Shown here in pieces: positions 31,760 through 40,485 of a stretch of DNA of 46,726 nucleotides; positions within the stretch are counted from its first letter, which is position 1; each line of letters starts with the position of its first letter. Source of the stretch: Acrocarpospora catenulata (GTDB taxonomy: Bacteria > Actinomycetota > Actinomycetes > Streptosporangiales > Streptosporangiaceae); contig NZ_JAHCST010000060.1 in the NCBI RefSeq assembly GCF_018476525.1, forward strand, positions 1 through 46,726. The letters are read 5' to 3'. Made by a program: the position numbers and the translations under genes. The notes below the pieces were generated by a model, which was given only the letters and a program-made list of their open reading frames with translations, did no database searches and had not been told where the DNA came from.

Positions 31760-34700
31760 ATGCAACCGTTCCCCCTGAGCGGGCCGTGGTACCGGATCCA
31801 GGCGATCACCGCGCCGTCGCGGACCTCCTCGGCGGAGTGGGACTTCGTCACCGTGCTGCCCGCCGTGCTCTCCGCCGCGCAGCGGGACCGGGCCTTCGTG
31901 ATCGGCTGGCTCTCCCGGGGCTCCGGCGCTCCCCTGGAGCTGATCACCAACGCCGGGCCGCTCACCCCGCCCCGCTCGCCGCGCCGGGCCGCCGCCGTCC
32001 CCGAGGTGGTGACCACCGGACCGCAGCCGCTGCTGTTCCCCGGCGGCGCCCGCGGCATCGAGATCGGCGCCGACTGGCTGGCCGACCTGGCCGACCTGGT
32101 CTGGACGCCCTGCCCGGGACGGCAGGCCCCGCCGCTGGCCGGACGGCGGGAACCCGAGCCGGACGACGCCAAGCAGCCGACCCTCTTCGAGTCGACCCTG
32201 ACCACCCTGATGTCCCGCCCGTTCGGCTGGGTGGTGGTGGCCGAGCCCACCGACCTGCTCGACGCCGAGGTCTCCCACCTGCGCACCCAGCTCAACGTGC
32301 TGCGCCAGTACGGCGACGCCTCGGAGCGCTCCCGCTTCGACGCCGAACGGGCCGAACGGCGCATGCAGGAGCTGGACGCCTTCCGCGAGGCCGGGCTCTG
32401 GAACGTGCGGGTGCTGGCCGGGGCCGCCGGTCCTGAGGAACTGCGGCAGATCGCCCCCGTGCTGGTCGGCTCGGTGGAGATGAGCCACCATCCGTACCGG
32501 CTGCGCAGCGCCATGTCGGGCCCCGCCCGCCCGGCCGCCGTGGAGCCCGTGTACGGCTTCGGCGAGGCGCTCAGCGTGAACTTCGCCGACGCCACCGACG
32601 GGGCCGCCGCGCCGTTCGCCGCCACCGCCGGGGCGCTGGCCGCGCTGGCCGGGCTGCCCCGCCGGGAGGTGCCCGGGGTGCGGGTGCTGGACACCGGGTT
32701 CTTCGACGTCACCAGCGAGGCCGACAGCAGCACCGGCGAGGTGATCGACCTGGGTTCCATCATGGACGGCCAGGAGCGCGCGGTCGGCACCTTCCGGGTC
32801 CCGCTGGCCACCCTCAACCGGCACGCCTTCGTCACCGGCGCCACCGGGTCCGGCAAGTCGCAGACCGTACGGCACCTGCTTGAGCAGCTCACCCGGGCGG
32901 GCATCCCGTGGCTGGCCATCGAGCCGGCCAAGTCGGAGTACGCGGCCATGGCCGGGCGGGTGGAGCAACTGGCCCCGCTCACGGTGATCAATCCGTCCGC
33001 GCCGGACAATGTGCCGTTCAGCGTCAACCCGCTGGCGCCAGAGCCGGGGTATCCCGTACAGGCGCACATCGACATGGTCAGGGCGCTGTTCATGGCCGCC
33101 TTCGACGCCGAGGAGCCGTTCCCGCAGATCATGTCGCTGGCCCTGCAACGCGTCTACGAGGCCAACGGCTGGGACGTGGTGACCGGCGGCGGCATCCCCG
33201 GCGCGGCCGTGCAACCCGCCATCCCCACCCTGGAGCAGCTCCAGCAGCACGCCCTGGAGGTGATCCAGGAGATCGGGTACGGCAACGAGGTCCAGGCCGA
33301 CGTGGAGGGCTTCATCACGCTCCGGCTGCGCTCGCTGCGGGTCGGCTCGGCCGGGCGGTTCTTCGAGGGCGGCCACCCGGCCGACATCGGCGGCCTGCTC
33401 CAGCGGAACGTGGTGCTGGCCATCGAGGACGTGGCCAACGACGAGGACAAGGCGTTCCTGATGGGCACGCTGATCATCCGGATCGTGGAGCACCTGCGGA
33501 TGCGGGCCAGGCAGGAGCGCTCCACCGGCCTGCAGCACGTGATCGTCATCGAGGAGGCGCACCGGCTGCTCCGCGACCGGGGCGCCCAGCGCGCCTCCAC
33601 GCACGCGGTGGAGCTGCTGGCCGGCATGCTCGCCGAGATCCGCGCGTACGGCACCGGCATCGTGGTGGCCGAGCAGATCCCCACCAAGCTGGTCTCCGAC
33701 GTGGTCAAGAACACCGCGCTCAAGGTCATGCACCGGCTGCCAGCCGAGGACGACCGGCGGCTGGTCGGGGCGGCGATGAACCTCAGCGAGGAGCAGTCCC
33801 GGCAGGTGGTCTCGTTGCAGCCCGGGTTCGCGGCGGTCTTCGCCGACGGCATGGACCGGCCGCTCCGGGTCCAGGTGCCGCTGGGGGAGGACCGGGAGCA
33901 CGTGCTGCTCGGGCCCACCCCGCCGATCTGCGCGCGGCGGTCGGCCGCCTGCGGACACGAGTGCCGCACGGGGAAGGCGTGCACGCTCTTCGAGGTACGC
34001 GAGGCCGACCTGCTGGCGGCGGCGCCGGAGTGGGCCTGGCTGCGGATCTGGACCGACACCGTGGTGCTGGCGTTCGTGAGCAACCGGTCGCTGCCCGGGG
34101 TGCCGCGCATCCTGGCCGACATCTGGTCGGAGCTGCCGCCACGGCGGCGGGAGTGCCTGCTGGCCACGCTGGTGGAGCGGAGCGTGGCGCGCCGCTCCTG
34201 GTCGCTGCGGACCTGGTTCGACCCGGCGCTGCTCACCGAGAAGGCCGCCGAGGTGGCGGCCGGGCTGCTCGGCGGCGAGGACCCGCCGCTCCAGGCGGGG
34301 GAGCGGCCGGGCCCGGCCTGGGTGATCCCGCAGATGCGGTGGCTGCACGAGGTGGACCGGCTGTTCCCGTTCGGGCATCCGGCGCCGAACCTGCGCAGCC
34401 CGGCGCCGACCATGGAGTACGCGCTGTTCGGGACGGACGCGGCGGGCCGGCCGTACCCGCACCAAGGGGTGAACGGCGGCGGGGAGGGCACGGCGCGGAC
34501 CGAACTGCTCGGGCACCGGGCCAAGGCGCTGCGGCACCACCCGCTGTCCATGGAGGTGGACCGGAACCGGGCGCTGGCCTGGCGGGTCATCCTCGGCGAC
34601 GACGAGCACGAGGGCTTCGAGCGGGACATCGCCACCGTGGCCATCGGGGTGGAGCCTCGGGACCGGGTGCGTCACGTGGCGCAGACCATGGGCGCGGGCT

Positions 34701-34798
34701 GGCTGGAGACGGTGCTGTCCTGGCCGCGCCGGTTCGTGCTGCCGTTCGACGGAGACACCCCCGCTGAGCTGTCCTTCATCGAGGCGCCCGTTTCCTGA
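31760..34798 (+). CDS. HerA/VirD4-like ATPase, 1012 residues, with cysteine cluster
   Basis: A large ATPase. The N-terminal 350 residues (PFPLSGPWYRIQAITAPSRT, TTLMSRPFGWVVVAEPTDLL, a helical RTQLNVLRQYGDASERSRFD) recall the N-terminal part of VirB4/HerA-type proteins. The motor has Walker A GATGSGKSQT near 360-369, WLAIEPAKSEY, Walker B HVIVIEEAHRLL near 593-604 and the C-terminal ATPase segment VVVAEQIPTKLVSDVVKNTA. Near 724-741 there is CARRSAACGHECRTGKAC, four Cys that could bind zinc or an Fe-S cluster. The last 270 residues are unrecognised. No membrane span is evident, so its upstream partner may supply the anchor. ATG 31760 has GAGAGGG upstream. A DNA- or protein-pumping role is inference. 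Confidence 0.8.
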   Translation: MQPFPLSGPWYRIQAITAPSRTSSAEWDFVTVLPAVLSAAQRDRAFVIGWLSRGSGAPLELITNAGPLTPPRSPRRAAAVPEVVTTGPQPLLFPGGARGIEIGADWLADLADLVWTPCPGRQAPPLAGRREPEPDDAKQPTLFESTLTTLMSRPFGWVVVAEPTDLLDAEVSHLRTQLNVLRQYGDASERSRFDAERAERRMQELDAFREAGLWNVRVLAGAAGPEELRQIAPVLVGSVEMSHHPYRLRSAMSGPARPAAVEPVYGFGEALSVNFADATDGAAAPFAATAGALAALAGLPRREVPGVRVLDTGFFDVTSEADSSTGEVIDLGSIMDGQERAVGTFRVPLATLNRHAFVTGATGSGKSQTVRHLLEQLTRAGIPWLAIEPAKSEYAAMAGRVEQLAPLTVINPSAPDNVPFSVNPLAPEPGYPVQAHIDMVRALFMAAFDAEEPFPQIMSLALQRVYEANGWDVVTGGGIPGAAVQPAIPTLEQLQQHALEVIQEIGYGNEVQADVEGFITLRLRSLRVGSAGRFFEGGHPADIGGLLQRNVVLAIEDVANDEDKAFLMGTLIIRIVEHLRMRARQERSTGLQHVIVIEEAHRLLRDRGAQRASTHAVELLAGMLAEIRAYGTGIVVAEQIPTKLVSDVVKNTALKVMHRLPAEDDRRLVGAAMNLSEEQSRQVVSLQPGFAAVFADGMDRPLRVQVPLGEDREHVLLGPTPPICARRSAACGHECRTGKACTLFEVREADLLAAAPEWAWLRIWTDTVVLAFVSNRSLPGVPRILADIWSELPPRRRECLLATLVERSVARRSWSLRTWFDPALLTEKAAEVAAGLLGGEDPPLQAGERPGPAWVIPQMRWLHEVDRLFPFGHPAPNLRSPAPTMEYALFGTDAAGRPYPHQGVNGGGEGTARTELLGHRAKALRHHPLSMEVDRNRALAWRVILGDDEHEGFERDIATVAIGVEPRDRVRHVAQTMGAGWLETVLSWPRRFVLPFDGDTPAELSFIEAPVS

Positions 34799-34853
34799 CC
34801 TTCTGACGCGGCTAGGATCTCGGCATGAGGCAGCGTGATGAGATGAGGGCCGC

Positions 34854-36083
34854 GTGAGCCAGTTGCCGCTGCGGGCGCAGCTCGCCAGTGCCCTCGGCCG
34901 GACGGCCGCGACGCTCTCCCGGGCCACCGGGCGGGGCGACGGATCGGTGATCGGCGGGCGGGTCAGCCTGTTGCTGGAACCCGACCTGCTCCGCAAACTG
35001 GCGGCCGACCGCCGCCTGGCCCTGGTCAGCGCCACCAACGGCAAGACCACCACCACCCGGTTGATCACGGCGGCGCTCCGCGAGCTGGGCGATGTGGCCA
35101 GCAACGCGTTCGGCGCCAACATGCCCGCCGGTCACGTCTCGGCTCTGTCGGCCGCCAAGGACGCGCCGTACGCGGTGCTCGAGGTGGACGAGAAGTACCT
35201 GCCGGAGGTGCTGGACAACACCGGGGCCGGCGTGGTCGTGCTGATGAACCTGAGCCGGGACCAGATGGACCGGGCGGCCGAGATCTGGCTGCTGGCCCAG
35301 AAGTGGCGCCGCGCCCTGGCCGGCAAGCCCGCGCACGTGATCGCCAACTGCGACGATCCGCTGGTGACCTGGGGGGCCTCCACCGCCGCGCGGGTGACCT
35401 GGGTGGCCGGGGGGCAGCGCTGGCGGGAGGACTCCTGGTGCTGCCCCGAGTGCGGTGGCCCGCTGGACCGCAAGGGCGCCGACTGGGCCTGCCGGGAGTG
35501 CACCTTCCACCGCCCCGAGCCCAACTGGGTGCTGGACGACGAGGACGCGATCGACCCGCGCGGCGAGCGCTGGCGGCTCAACCTGAAGCTGCCCGGCCAG
35601 GCCAACCGGTCCAACGCGGTCATCGCGCTGGCCACCGCCGAGGCGTTCGGCCTGCTGCCGCACCAGGCGCTGCCCCGGCTGCGCGAGGTCACCTCGGTGG
35701 CCGGGCGTTACACCACGGTGGCGCGCGACGGGCGCTCGCTGCGGCTGCTGCTGGCCAAGAACCCGGCCGGTTGGCTGGAGGCGTTCGACGTGTCCAGCGC
35801 CGAGCGGCCGATCATCCTGTCGGTGAACGCGCAGGGCCCGGACGGGCGGGACACCTCCTGGCTCTGGGACGTGGACTACCGCATCCTGGGCGGGCGCCCG
35901 GTCTACGTGACCGGGGAGCGGCGGCTGGACCTGGCGCTCCGGCTGGACGTGGCCGAGGTGCCGTTCACGCTGGCCGAGTCGTTCGCGCAGGCGGTGGCCG
36001 CGCTGCCGCCCGGGGACATCGACGTGATTGCCAACTACACCGCCTTCCAGGCGATCCGGACGGAGTTCGGCCGTGCAGAGTAA
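34854..36083 (+). CDS. murT: lipid II isoglutaminyl synthase, MurT subunit
   Basis: A 409-residue Mur-ligase-like protein. The central domain has the ATP loop SATNGKTTTTRLI near 59-71 and the following block VASNAFGANMPAGH. CPECGG…CRECTF near 200-222 forms the zinc ribbon typical of MurT. The C-terminal DUF1727 domain has VAGRYTTVARDGR and LLLAKNPAGWLEAF. With GatD it amidates the alpha-carboxyl of D-Glu in lipid II to D-iso-Gln. GTG 34854. The stop lies 11 bp inside gatD, so both subunits are made together. Confidence 0.93.
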   Translation: MSQLPLRAQLASALGRTAATLSRATGRGDGSVIGGRVSLLLEPDLLRKLAADRRLALVSATNGKTTTTRLITAALRELGDVASNAFGANMPAGHVSALSAAKDAPYAVLEVDEKYLPEVLDNTGAGVVVLMNLSRDQMDRAAEIWLLAQKWRRALAGKPAHVIANCDDPLVTWGASTAARVTWVAGGQRWREDSWCCPECGGPLDRKGADWACRECTFHRPEPNWVLDDEDAIDPRGERWRLNLKLPGQANRSNAVIALATAEAFGLLPHQALPRLREVTSVAGRYTTVARDGRSLRLLLAKNPAGWLEAFDVSSAERPIILSVNAQGPDGRDTSWLWDVDYRILGGRPVYVTGERRLDLALRLDVAEVPFTLAESFAQAVAALPPGDIDVIANYTAFQAIRTEFGRAE

Positions 36084-36774
36084 CCTGCGAATCGTCTGGA
36101 TTTATCCGGACTTGTTGAGCACGTACGGGGACCAGGGCAACGTGCTCGTGCTGGAGCAGCGGGCCAGGCGGCGGGGCATCCCCGTGGAGACCGTGCACGT
36201 CCGCTCCTCCGACCCGGTGCCGGAGCAGGGCGACATCTACCTGATCGGCGGCGGCGAGGACCGGCCGCAGATCCTGGGCGCCGAGCGGTTGCGCCGGGAC
36301 GGTGGCCTGCACCGGGCCATCGAGCGCGGGGCGGCGCTGCTGGCCGTCTGCGCCGGCTACCAGATCATGGGCTCGGTGTTCGGCGGCGAGGAAGGCCAGC
36401 CGGTGGCCGGAATCGAACTGATTGACATCAGCTCCGGCCGTGGCGAGCGGCGCGCGGTGGGCGAACTCGCGGCCGAGGTGGACCCCGGCCTGGGGCTGCC
36501 GACGCTGACCGGCTTCGAGAACCACATGGGCGTCACCCGGCTTGGGCCGGGCGTCCGGCCGCTCTCCCGGACCGTGGTGGGCACCGGAAACGGCGACGGC
36601 ACCGAGGGCTGCTACGCCGGCAAGGTGGTCGGCACGTACCTGCACGGGCCGGCCCTGGCGCGCAACCCCGCACTCGCCGACCTCCTGCTGACCTGGGCGA
36701 TGGGGCCGCTGCCCCCGATCGACGACACCTGGTACGAACGCCTGCGGCAGGAACGCCTCGCAGCCGTGTTGTGA
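36073..36774 (+). CDS. gatD: lipid II isoglutaminyl synthase, GatD glutaminase subunit
   Basis: A 233-residue class I glutamine amidotransferase: LRIVWIYPDLLSTYGDQGNV at the start, LIGGGEDRPQ, the nucleophile loop ALLAVCAGYQIMG with the catalytic Cys near 95, LTGFENHMGVTRLG and the catalytic His in VVGTYLHGPAL near 190. It supplies ammonia from glutamine to MurT. GTG 36073 overlaps the end of murT. A strong hairpin follows its stop. Confidence 0.93.
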   Translation: MQSNLRIVWIYPDLLSTYGDQGNVLVLEQRARRRGIPVETVHVRSSDPVPEQGDIYLIGGGEDRPQILGAERLRRDGGLHRAIERGAALLAVCAGYQIMGSVFGGEEGQPVAGIELIDISSGRGERRAVGELAAEVDPGLGLPTLTGFENHMGVTRLGPGVRPLSRTVVGTGNGDGTEGCYAGKVVGTYLHGPALARNPALADLLLTWAMGPLPPIDDTWYERLRQERLAAVL

Positions 36775-36792
36775 CCGCGGTGGCAGCGGAGA

Positions 36793-36816
36793 GACCGGCG
36801 GCGGTTGCCGCCGGTC
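36793..36816. terminator. terminator after gatD
   Basis: GACCGGCGGC (36793-36802) and GCCGCCGGTC (36807-36816) form a perfect 10-bp stem with a 4-nt loop, followed by TTCGTC. It separates gatD from the convergent gene at 36838. Confidence 0.85.
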
Positions 36817-36837
36817 TTCGTCGTCCGGGCGGGTTTT

Positions 36838-37242
36838 CTAGCCCAGGAAGCTGTAGGGGACATCCGCGGTGGCCACGTTCCTGCAGGTCCAGTAGAGCGT
36901 GCCGATGACCTTCTGGCGCTCCAGCGGGTTCTCCAGCCGCAGGTTCAGGCGCGTGTGGTCGGCCGACAGCTCGAGAATCCGGACGGGATCGACCTGCCCG
37001 AACCCAGCGGTGTTCTGGTAGCTCAGGCTCGTGATGTACGGGGCTCGGCTCGGGCACGCGAGCGTGGGTTCCAGCGCCTTCTTCGGGTCCAGGTTGACGT
37101 AGCTCTCCTTGTCGCACCAGCCCTCCAGCAGGTTGCAGGGCGCGGCGGCGTTCGCGGCCGCGGCGGGCACGAGCAGCGCGGCCGTCATGGCGACGATCAC
37201 TGCCGCGCCCGCGAGGATTCCCCGCCCGATCTTTTCCTTCAT
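36838..37242 (-). CDS. secreted small protein of unknown function
   Basis: A 134-residue protein with a signal peptide (MKEKIGRGILAGAAVIVAMT…, cleavage near AANAAAP). The mature part of about 100 residues has four Cys (APCNLLEGWCDK, LACPSRA, LYWTCRN), probably forming two disulfides, and no recognised domain. The start has AGGAGAG upstream. It stands alone between convergent and codirectional neighbours. Extracellular location is clear; the role is unknown. Confidence 0.75.
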   Translation of the reverse strand: MKEKIGRGILAGAAVIVAMTAALLVPAAAANAAAPCNLLEGWCDKESYVNLDPKKALEPTLACPSRAPYITSLSYQNTAGFGQVDPVRILELSADHTRLNLRLENPLERQKVIGTLYWTCRNVATADVPYSFLG

Positions 37243-37359
37243 TTCTCTCTCCTTCGTTCTTGCCGATGCCGTTAACTTTCGGGCCGGGGAACGAAGGAAG
37301 GTATCCCTTGAGCAGGGGTGCGGTCGGACGAGGAGATCCCCCCGTTTGAGGGGGTGCGG

Positions 37360-37722
37360 CTAGTAGACGAGCGCTTGGGCGCCTTCTTGGAGGATCTCCT
37401 CCACGAAGGTGGGAGCGCCGGCGATGCGGACGCCCTCGATCACGTCGTCCACCGTGATGCCGCGACGGGCGGCGCACTGGGTGCAGAGGGTCACCCTGCC
37501 ACCTGCCAGGACCGCGCTGAGGAGATCCTCCAGCGGGGCGGCCTCGGCCAGGTCGAACTCCTTGGCCCGCCCGGGCAGGGCGAACCAGGCCGACTCTCCG
37601 GTCAGCCAGAGCGATACCGGGACACCGCTGACCAGGGCCGCGGTGGCCACCGTGAACGCCTGGTTACACCTCTCGGGCGCGTCCGCGCCCGCTGTCACCT
37701 TGATCACTAGTTGGCGTGCCAT
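37360..37722 (-). CDS. DsrE-family protein
   Basis: A 120-residue protein: QLVIKVTAGADAPERCNQAF at the start, ALVSGVPVSLWLTGESAWFA, GRVTLCTQCAARRGIT with the conserved Cys pair in the position used for sulfur relay, and FVEEILQEGAQALVY at the end. The DsrE/F fold carries persulfide sulfur in several pathways. It lies near other sulfur-carrier genes of the window but not in their operon. The C-rich GGGGG/CCCCC hairpin near 37339-37356 downstream may terminate it. Confidence 0.85.
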   Translation of the reverse strand: MARQLVIKVTAGADAPERCNQAFTVATAALVSGVPVSLWLTGESAWFALPGRAKEFDLAEAAPLEDLLSAVLAGGRVTLCTQCAARRGITVDDVIEGVRIAGAPTFVEEILQEGAQALVY

Positions 37723-37772
37723 GCTGGCAGCCTAACGCCGGGTACGTCAGGGGAGAACTAGGGTTATTTGTT

Positions 37773-38267
37773 ATGGACGTGCACCCTGATCTTGAACCGA
37801 TCGCCTTCCTGCTCGGGCACTGGGAGGGCGCCGGGGTCATCGGTTACCCCACCATCGAGAGCGCCAACTTCGGGCAGGAGATCGTCTTCGGGCACAACGG
37901 CAAGCCGTTCCTGACGTACCAGAGCCGGACCTGGCTGCTGGACACGGACGGCGGCAAGGTGCGGCCGTTGTCGCGGGAGACCGGGTTCTGGCGGATCCAG
38001 CCGGGGCGGCAGCTTGAGGTGTGCCTGGCGCATCCGACCGGGATCGTGGAGATCTACGTCGGGGAGGTGGTGTTCCACAAGATCGAGCTTCAGACGGACG
38101 TGGTGGCGCGGACCGCGACGGCCAAGGAGTACTCCGCAGGGCGGCGGTTGTACGGCCTGGTCAACGGCAACCTCATGTACGCCTACGACATGGCGGCGGT
38201 GGGCCAGCCGTTGCAGTCCCACGCTTCCGCCGAGCTCAAGAAGGTCGCCGAGTTCACCGGCGAATAA
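37773..38267 (+). CDS. nitrobindin-like heme-binding beta-barrel protein (DUF1794/FABP-like)
   Basis: A 164-residue protein with the family motif GHWEGAG near 14-20 and the strand pattern FLTYQSRTWLLDTDGGKVRP, GFWRIQPGRQLEVCLAHPTG and VVARTATAKEYSAGRRLYGL. Nitrobindins bind ferric heme through a C-terminal His and isomerise peroxynitrite to nitrate; in this protein the candidate is the His in LQSHASAELKKV. ATG 37773. Gene order (nitrobindin, DUF2470, later nur) follows other actinomycetes. Confidence 0.85.
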   Translation: MDVHPDLEPIAFLLGHWEGAGVIGYPTIESANFGQEIVFGHNGKPFLTYQSRTWLLDTDGGKVRPLSRETGFWRIQPGRQLEVCLAHPTGIVEIYVGEVVFHKIELQTDVVARTATAKEYSAGRRLYGLVNGNLMYAYDMAAVGQPLQSHASAELKKVAEFTGE

Positions 38268-38278
38268 GGTGATTTTTC

Positions 38279-38563
38279 ATGACATTCAGTGCTGAAGTCG
38301 TCGAAGCCATCAAACGTCATATGAATGAGGACCATGCCGAGGACGGTCTCCTCATCGTCCGGGCGCTCGGCGGGCGTCCCGACGCCACTTCCGCCCGTAC
38401 CAGCGACATCGACGCCGAGGCCATCTACTTCGAGGCGGACGGCGAGGAGATCCGCATCCCCTGGAGCACCACGCTGACCGAACGCGCCCAGGTCCGCCAG
38501 GAGGTCGTCCGCCTCTACAAAGAGTCCTGCGACCTCCTCGGAATCCCCGCCAGAGGCCACTGA
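38279..38563 (+). CDS. DUF2470 protein
   Basis: A 94-residue protein: AEVVEAIKRHMNEDHAEDGL (with the H-M-N-x-D-H motif), DATSARTSDIDAEAIYFEA and EEIRIPWSTTLTERAQVRQE. DUF2470 is the C-terminal helper domain of heme-utilisation and flavin-split-barrel proteins and also occurs alone, as here. It is 11 bp downstream of the nitrobindin-like gene, so a shared heme-related role is plausible. ATG 38279 with AAGGTGA upstream. Confidence 0.85.
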   Translation: MTFSAEVVEAIKRHMNEDHAEDGLLIVRALGGRPDATSARTSDIDAEAIYFEADGEEIRIPWSTTLTERAQVRQEVVRLYKESCDLLGIPARGH

Positions 38564-38571
38564 CCGCGGTC

Positions 38572-39759
38572 GTGATTCCCCCCGATGTGACGGTGCCGCT
38601 GGTTGGGCCGGATGGTGGCCGTCTGGAGTTACGCCGGCAGGGGGCGCGGGTCAGTGAGCGGTGGGGGAGCCGGGTTGACGTCCTGATCGACGAGGTGGAT
38701 CAGGACGTCGCGGCCGTGCACTTCGAGTTGGCGCTGGAGAGGCATGTCGCCGACGGGTACGCGCCGCGTACGCGGGCGGCCGCGCGCAGTGTGCTCGGTA
38801 CTCCGGTGGATGACTCCGGGTTCGCGTTCGCGTTCGCCGCGATGGTGGGGGGCGTGAGCGGCGCGGTGATCGAGGAGCAGGCGCTGCGGCTGTGGGGGTT
38901 CGATCAGGCGGCGCCGGGCGAGGACCGGCAAGTGCAGGTGGCTCGGCACACCCTCTTCGACGAACATCTTCTGCTGGTTCCGGATGGGCCGGCGGTGCAC
39001 GCCTACGTTGAGGGCCACGACGTGGTCTCGATCGTGGATGGTCTGGCCACCGCCAAGGGCATGTCGCCGAGCCGTCTGGGTTTCGACGCGAGGCGGGAGC
39101 CGTGGCGGGCCGATCTCATGGGACGGCACCGGCTGCGGAGCCTGCTGGCGAGTGGGCACATGAGTCGGTTGCGGTCGCTGCGGGTTCGTACCTGGAGCGG
39201 TACGGGGCATCTCGACCCGGTTCTGCGGGAGTACTCCGCCGCCGACCGGCTCACCCATCTGTGTCTGTGGACCCAGCGGGACGATGTCGCCGAGGCGCCG
39301 GTGGCGGGGCGGTATCCCGGTCTGCGGGCGTTGGAGTGCCAGGCGGGGGAGGTCGCCGGACTTCTCCGGGATGGGGCGCCGCGGTTGCGCACACTCGTGA
39401 CGTACGGGGCCGGCTCGGACGGCCTGCTGGCGGGTCTCTCCCTGCCTGCCCTTCGTCATCTCGCGCTATGGGAGACGGAGGTGGATCCGGCAGAGCTGAG
39501 TGGGTCCCCGATCGTCGGGCAGTTGGCCACGCTTGACCTGTGGAAGGTCAACGGCGCTGATCGGTTCGATTTCTCCGGACTGCTGCGGCATCGGGGGGAC
39601 CTGGCCCACCTGGAGCAGATCATCGTTCCCGGTCACGGCATTCCGGCGGGAACTCCGGCGCGGTTCGAAGACTGGCCGGAGGTGGTCTTCGCCGGCTTCG
39701 ACCGCCGGGAGACGCTCGCGCTCGACCTCGACACCCGCGGATACACGTTGCACATGTGA
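38572..39759 (+). CDS. LRR-like protein of unknown function
   Basis: A 395-residue protein. The N-terminal 130 residues contain RLELRRQGARVSERWG and a helical segment; the C-terminal 250 residues repeat an LxxLxLW-type pattern (HMSRLRSLRVRTWSGTG, LTHLCLWTQRDDV, GLRALECQAGEVAGLL, LRTLVTYGAGSDGLL, LRHLALWETEV, LATLDLWKVNGADR) typical of degenerate leucine-rich repeats. Similar proteins occur in STM4015-like cytosolic LRR families; identity is not secure. It starts at GTG 38572, 8 bp after the DUF2470 gene. No signal peptide or membrane span. Confidence 0.65.
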   Translation: MIPPDVTVPLVGPDGGRLELRRQGARVSERWGSRVDVLIDEVDQDVAAVHFELALERHVADGYAPRTRAAARSVLGTPVDDSGFAFAFAAMVGGVSGAVIEEQALRLWGFDQAAPGEDRQVQVARHTLFDEHLLLVPDGPAVHAYVEGHDVVSIVDGLATAKGMSPSRLGFDARREPWRADLMGRHRLRSLLASGHMSRLRSLRVRTWSGTGHLDPVLREYSAADRLTHLCLWTQRDDVAEAPVAGRYPGLRALECQAGEVAGLLRDGAPRLRTLVTYGAGSDGLLAGLSLPALRHLALWETEVDPAELSGSPIVGQLATLDLWKVNGADRFDFSGLLRHRGDLAHLEQIIVPGHGIPAGTPARFEDWPEVVFAGFDRRETLALDLDTRGYTLHM

Positions 39760-40043
39760 GAACCCCGGGCGTTCTCCGCGGATATCGGCTGGAGCCGTCA
39801 CGCGGGTCGGCTGGACCAATGGCCGAGGAACACATCCTCCGCCGCCGACTGCCCGGGGTTCCGGTGTCTGCTGGATTTACGCTGGACCGCGTGAATCCGG
39901 AGCTGGTCCGGGTTCATGAGGCCCTAGCGGGCAGCCACCTCGCTAGCCCATTCATGATCAACCATTGTCTGGACCACCTCCTCTCTGCGTGATCCACACG
40001 TTATGCGAGCTCTCCGGGGCGGGCAAGCGAATAAAATCCGGTC
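39760..40043. other. intergenic region before the Fur-family gene
   Basis: I see no secure gene in these 284 bases. A short + frame from GTG 39892 (33 codons, NPELVRVHEALAGSHLASPF…) has no SD and no similarity that I know. The promoter of the Fur-family gene must be here. Confidence 0.4.
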
Positions 40044-40454
40044 ATGACGGAGACGTGGCATGAAGAACTGAGGGCAAAGGGATATCGCGTCACCCCCCAG
40101 CGGCAACTGGTCCTGGAGGCGGTCGGCGAGCTCGGTCACGCCACGCCGGAGGACATCAGCGCCAAGGTCCAGCAGACCGCCAGAGGCGTGAACATCTCCA
40201 CGGTCTACCGCACCCTGGAACTCCTGGAAGAGCTGGGCCTGGTCACCCACACCCACCTGTCCCACGGCGCCCCCACCTACCACCTGGCCGCCGACGCCGA
40301 CCACATCCACCTCGTCTGCCGAGGCTGCGGCGACATCGTCGAAGCCCCGCCCCACCTGGTGCAGACCATGGTCGACGCCCTCGACACCCAGCTCGGCTTC
40401 GCCACCGACGTCCACCACCTGACCATCTTCGGCCGCTGCACCCGCTGCCGCTGA
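40044..40454 (+). CDS. nur: Fur-family regulator, Nur-like (nickel)
   Basis: A 136-residue metalloregulator. The winged helix reads GYRVTPQRQLVLEAVGELGH and NISTVYRTLELLEELGLVTH, and HLSHGAPTYHLAADADHIHLVC carries metal ligands; CRGCG near 95 and CTRC at the end are the structural zinc pairs. The sequence is closest, from memory, to Streptomyces Nur, which represses nickel uptake and the Fe superoxide dismutase; Zur or FurA are less likely because of GAPTYHL. ATG 40044. The order nur-ygfZ-dtd is conserved in actinomycetes. Confidence 0.78.
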   Translation: MTETWHEELRAKGYRVTPQRQLVLEAVGELGHATPEDISAKVQQTARGVNISTVYRTLELLEELGLVTHTHLSHGAPTYHLAADADHIHLVCRGCGDIVEAPPHLVQTMVDALDTQLGFATDVHHLTIFGRCTRCR

Positions 40455-40485
40455 GTGCGCATGGCACAGGGCATAGCCTTGAGGC

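Noticed and set aside
31694-35122. Very long minus-strand open frame (1142 codons) opposite the HerA-like ATPase
   Set aside because: High third-position GC of the + strand gene keeps the mirror frame open; the translation is low-complexity and shows no motif, whereas the + frame has clear Walker motifs.
39892-39992. Short + frame of 33 codons before nur
   Set aside because: No SD, no recognisable sequence; left as intergenic.
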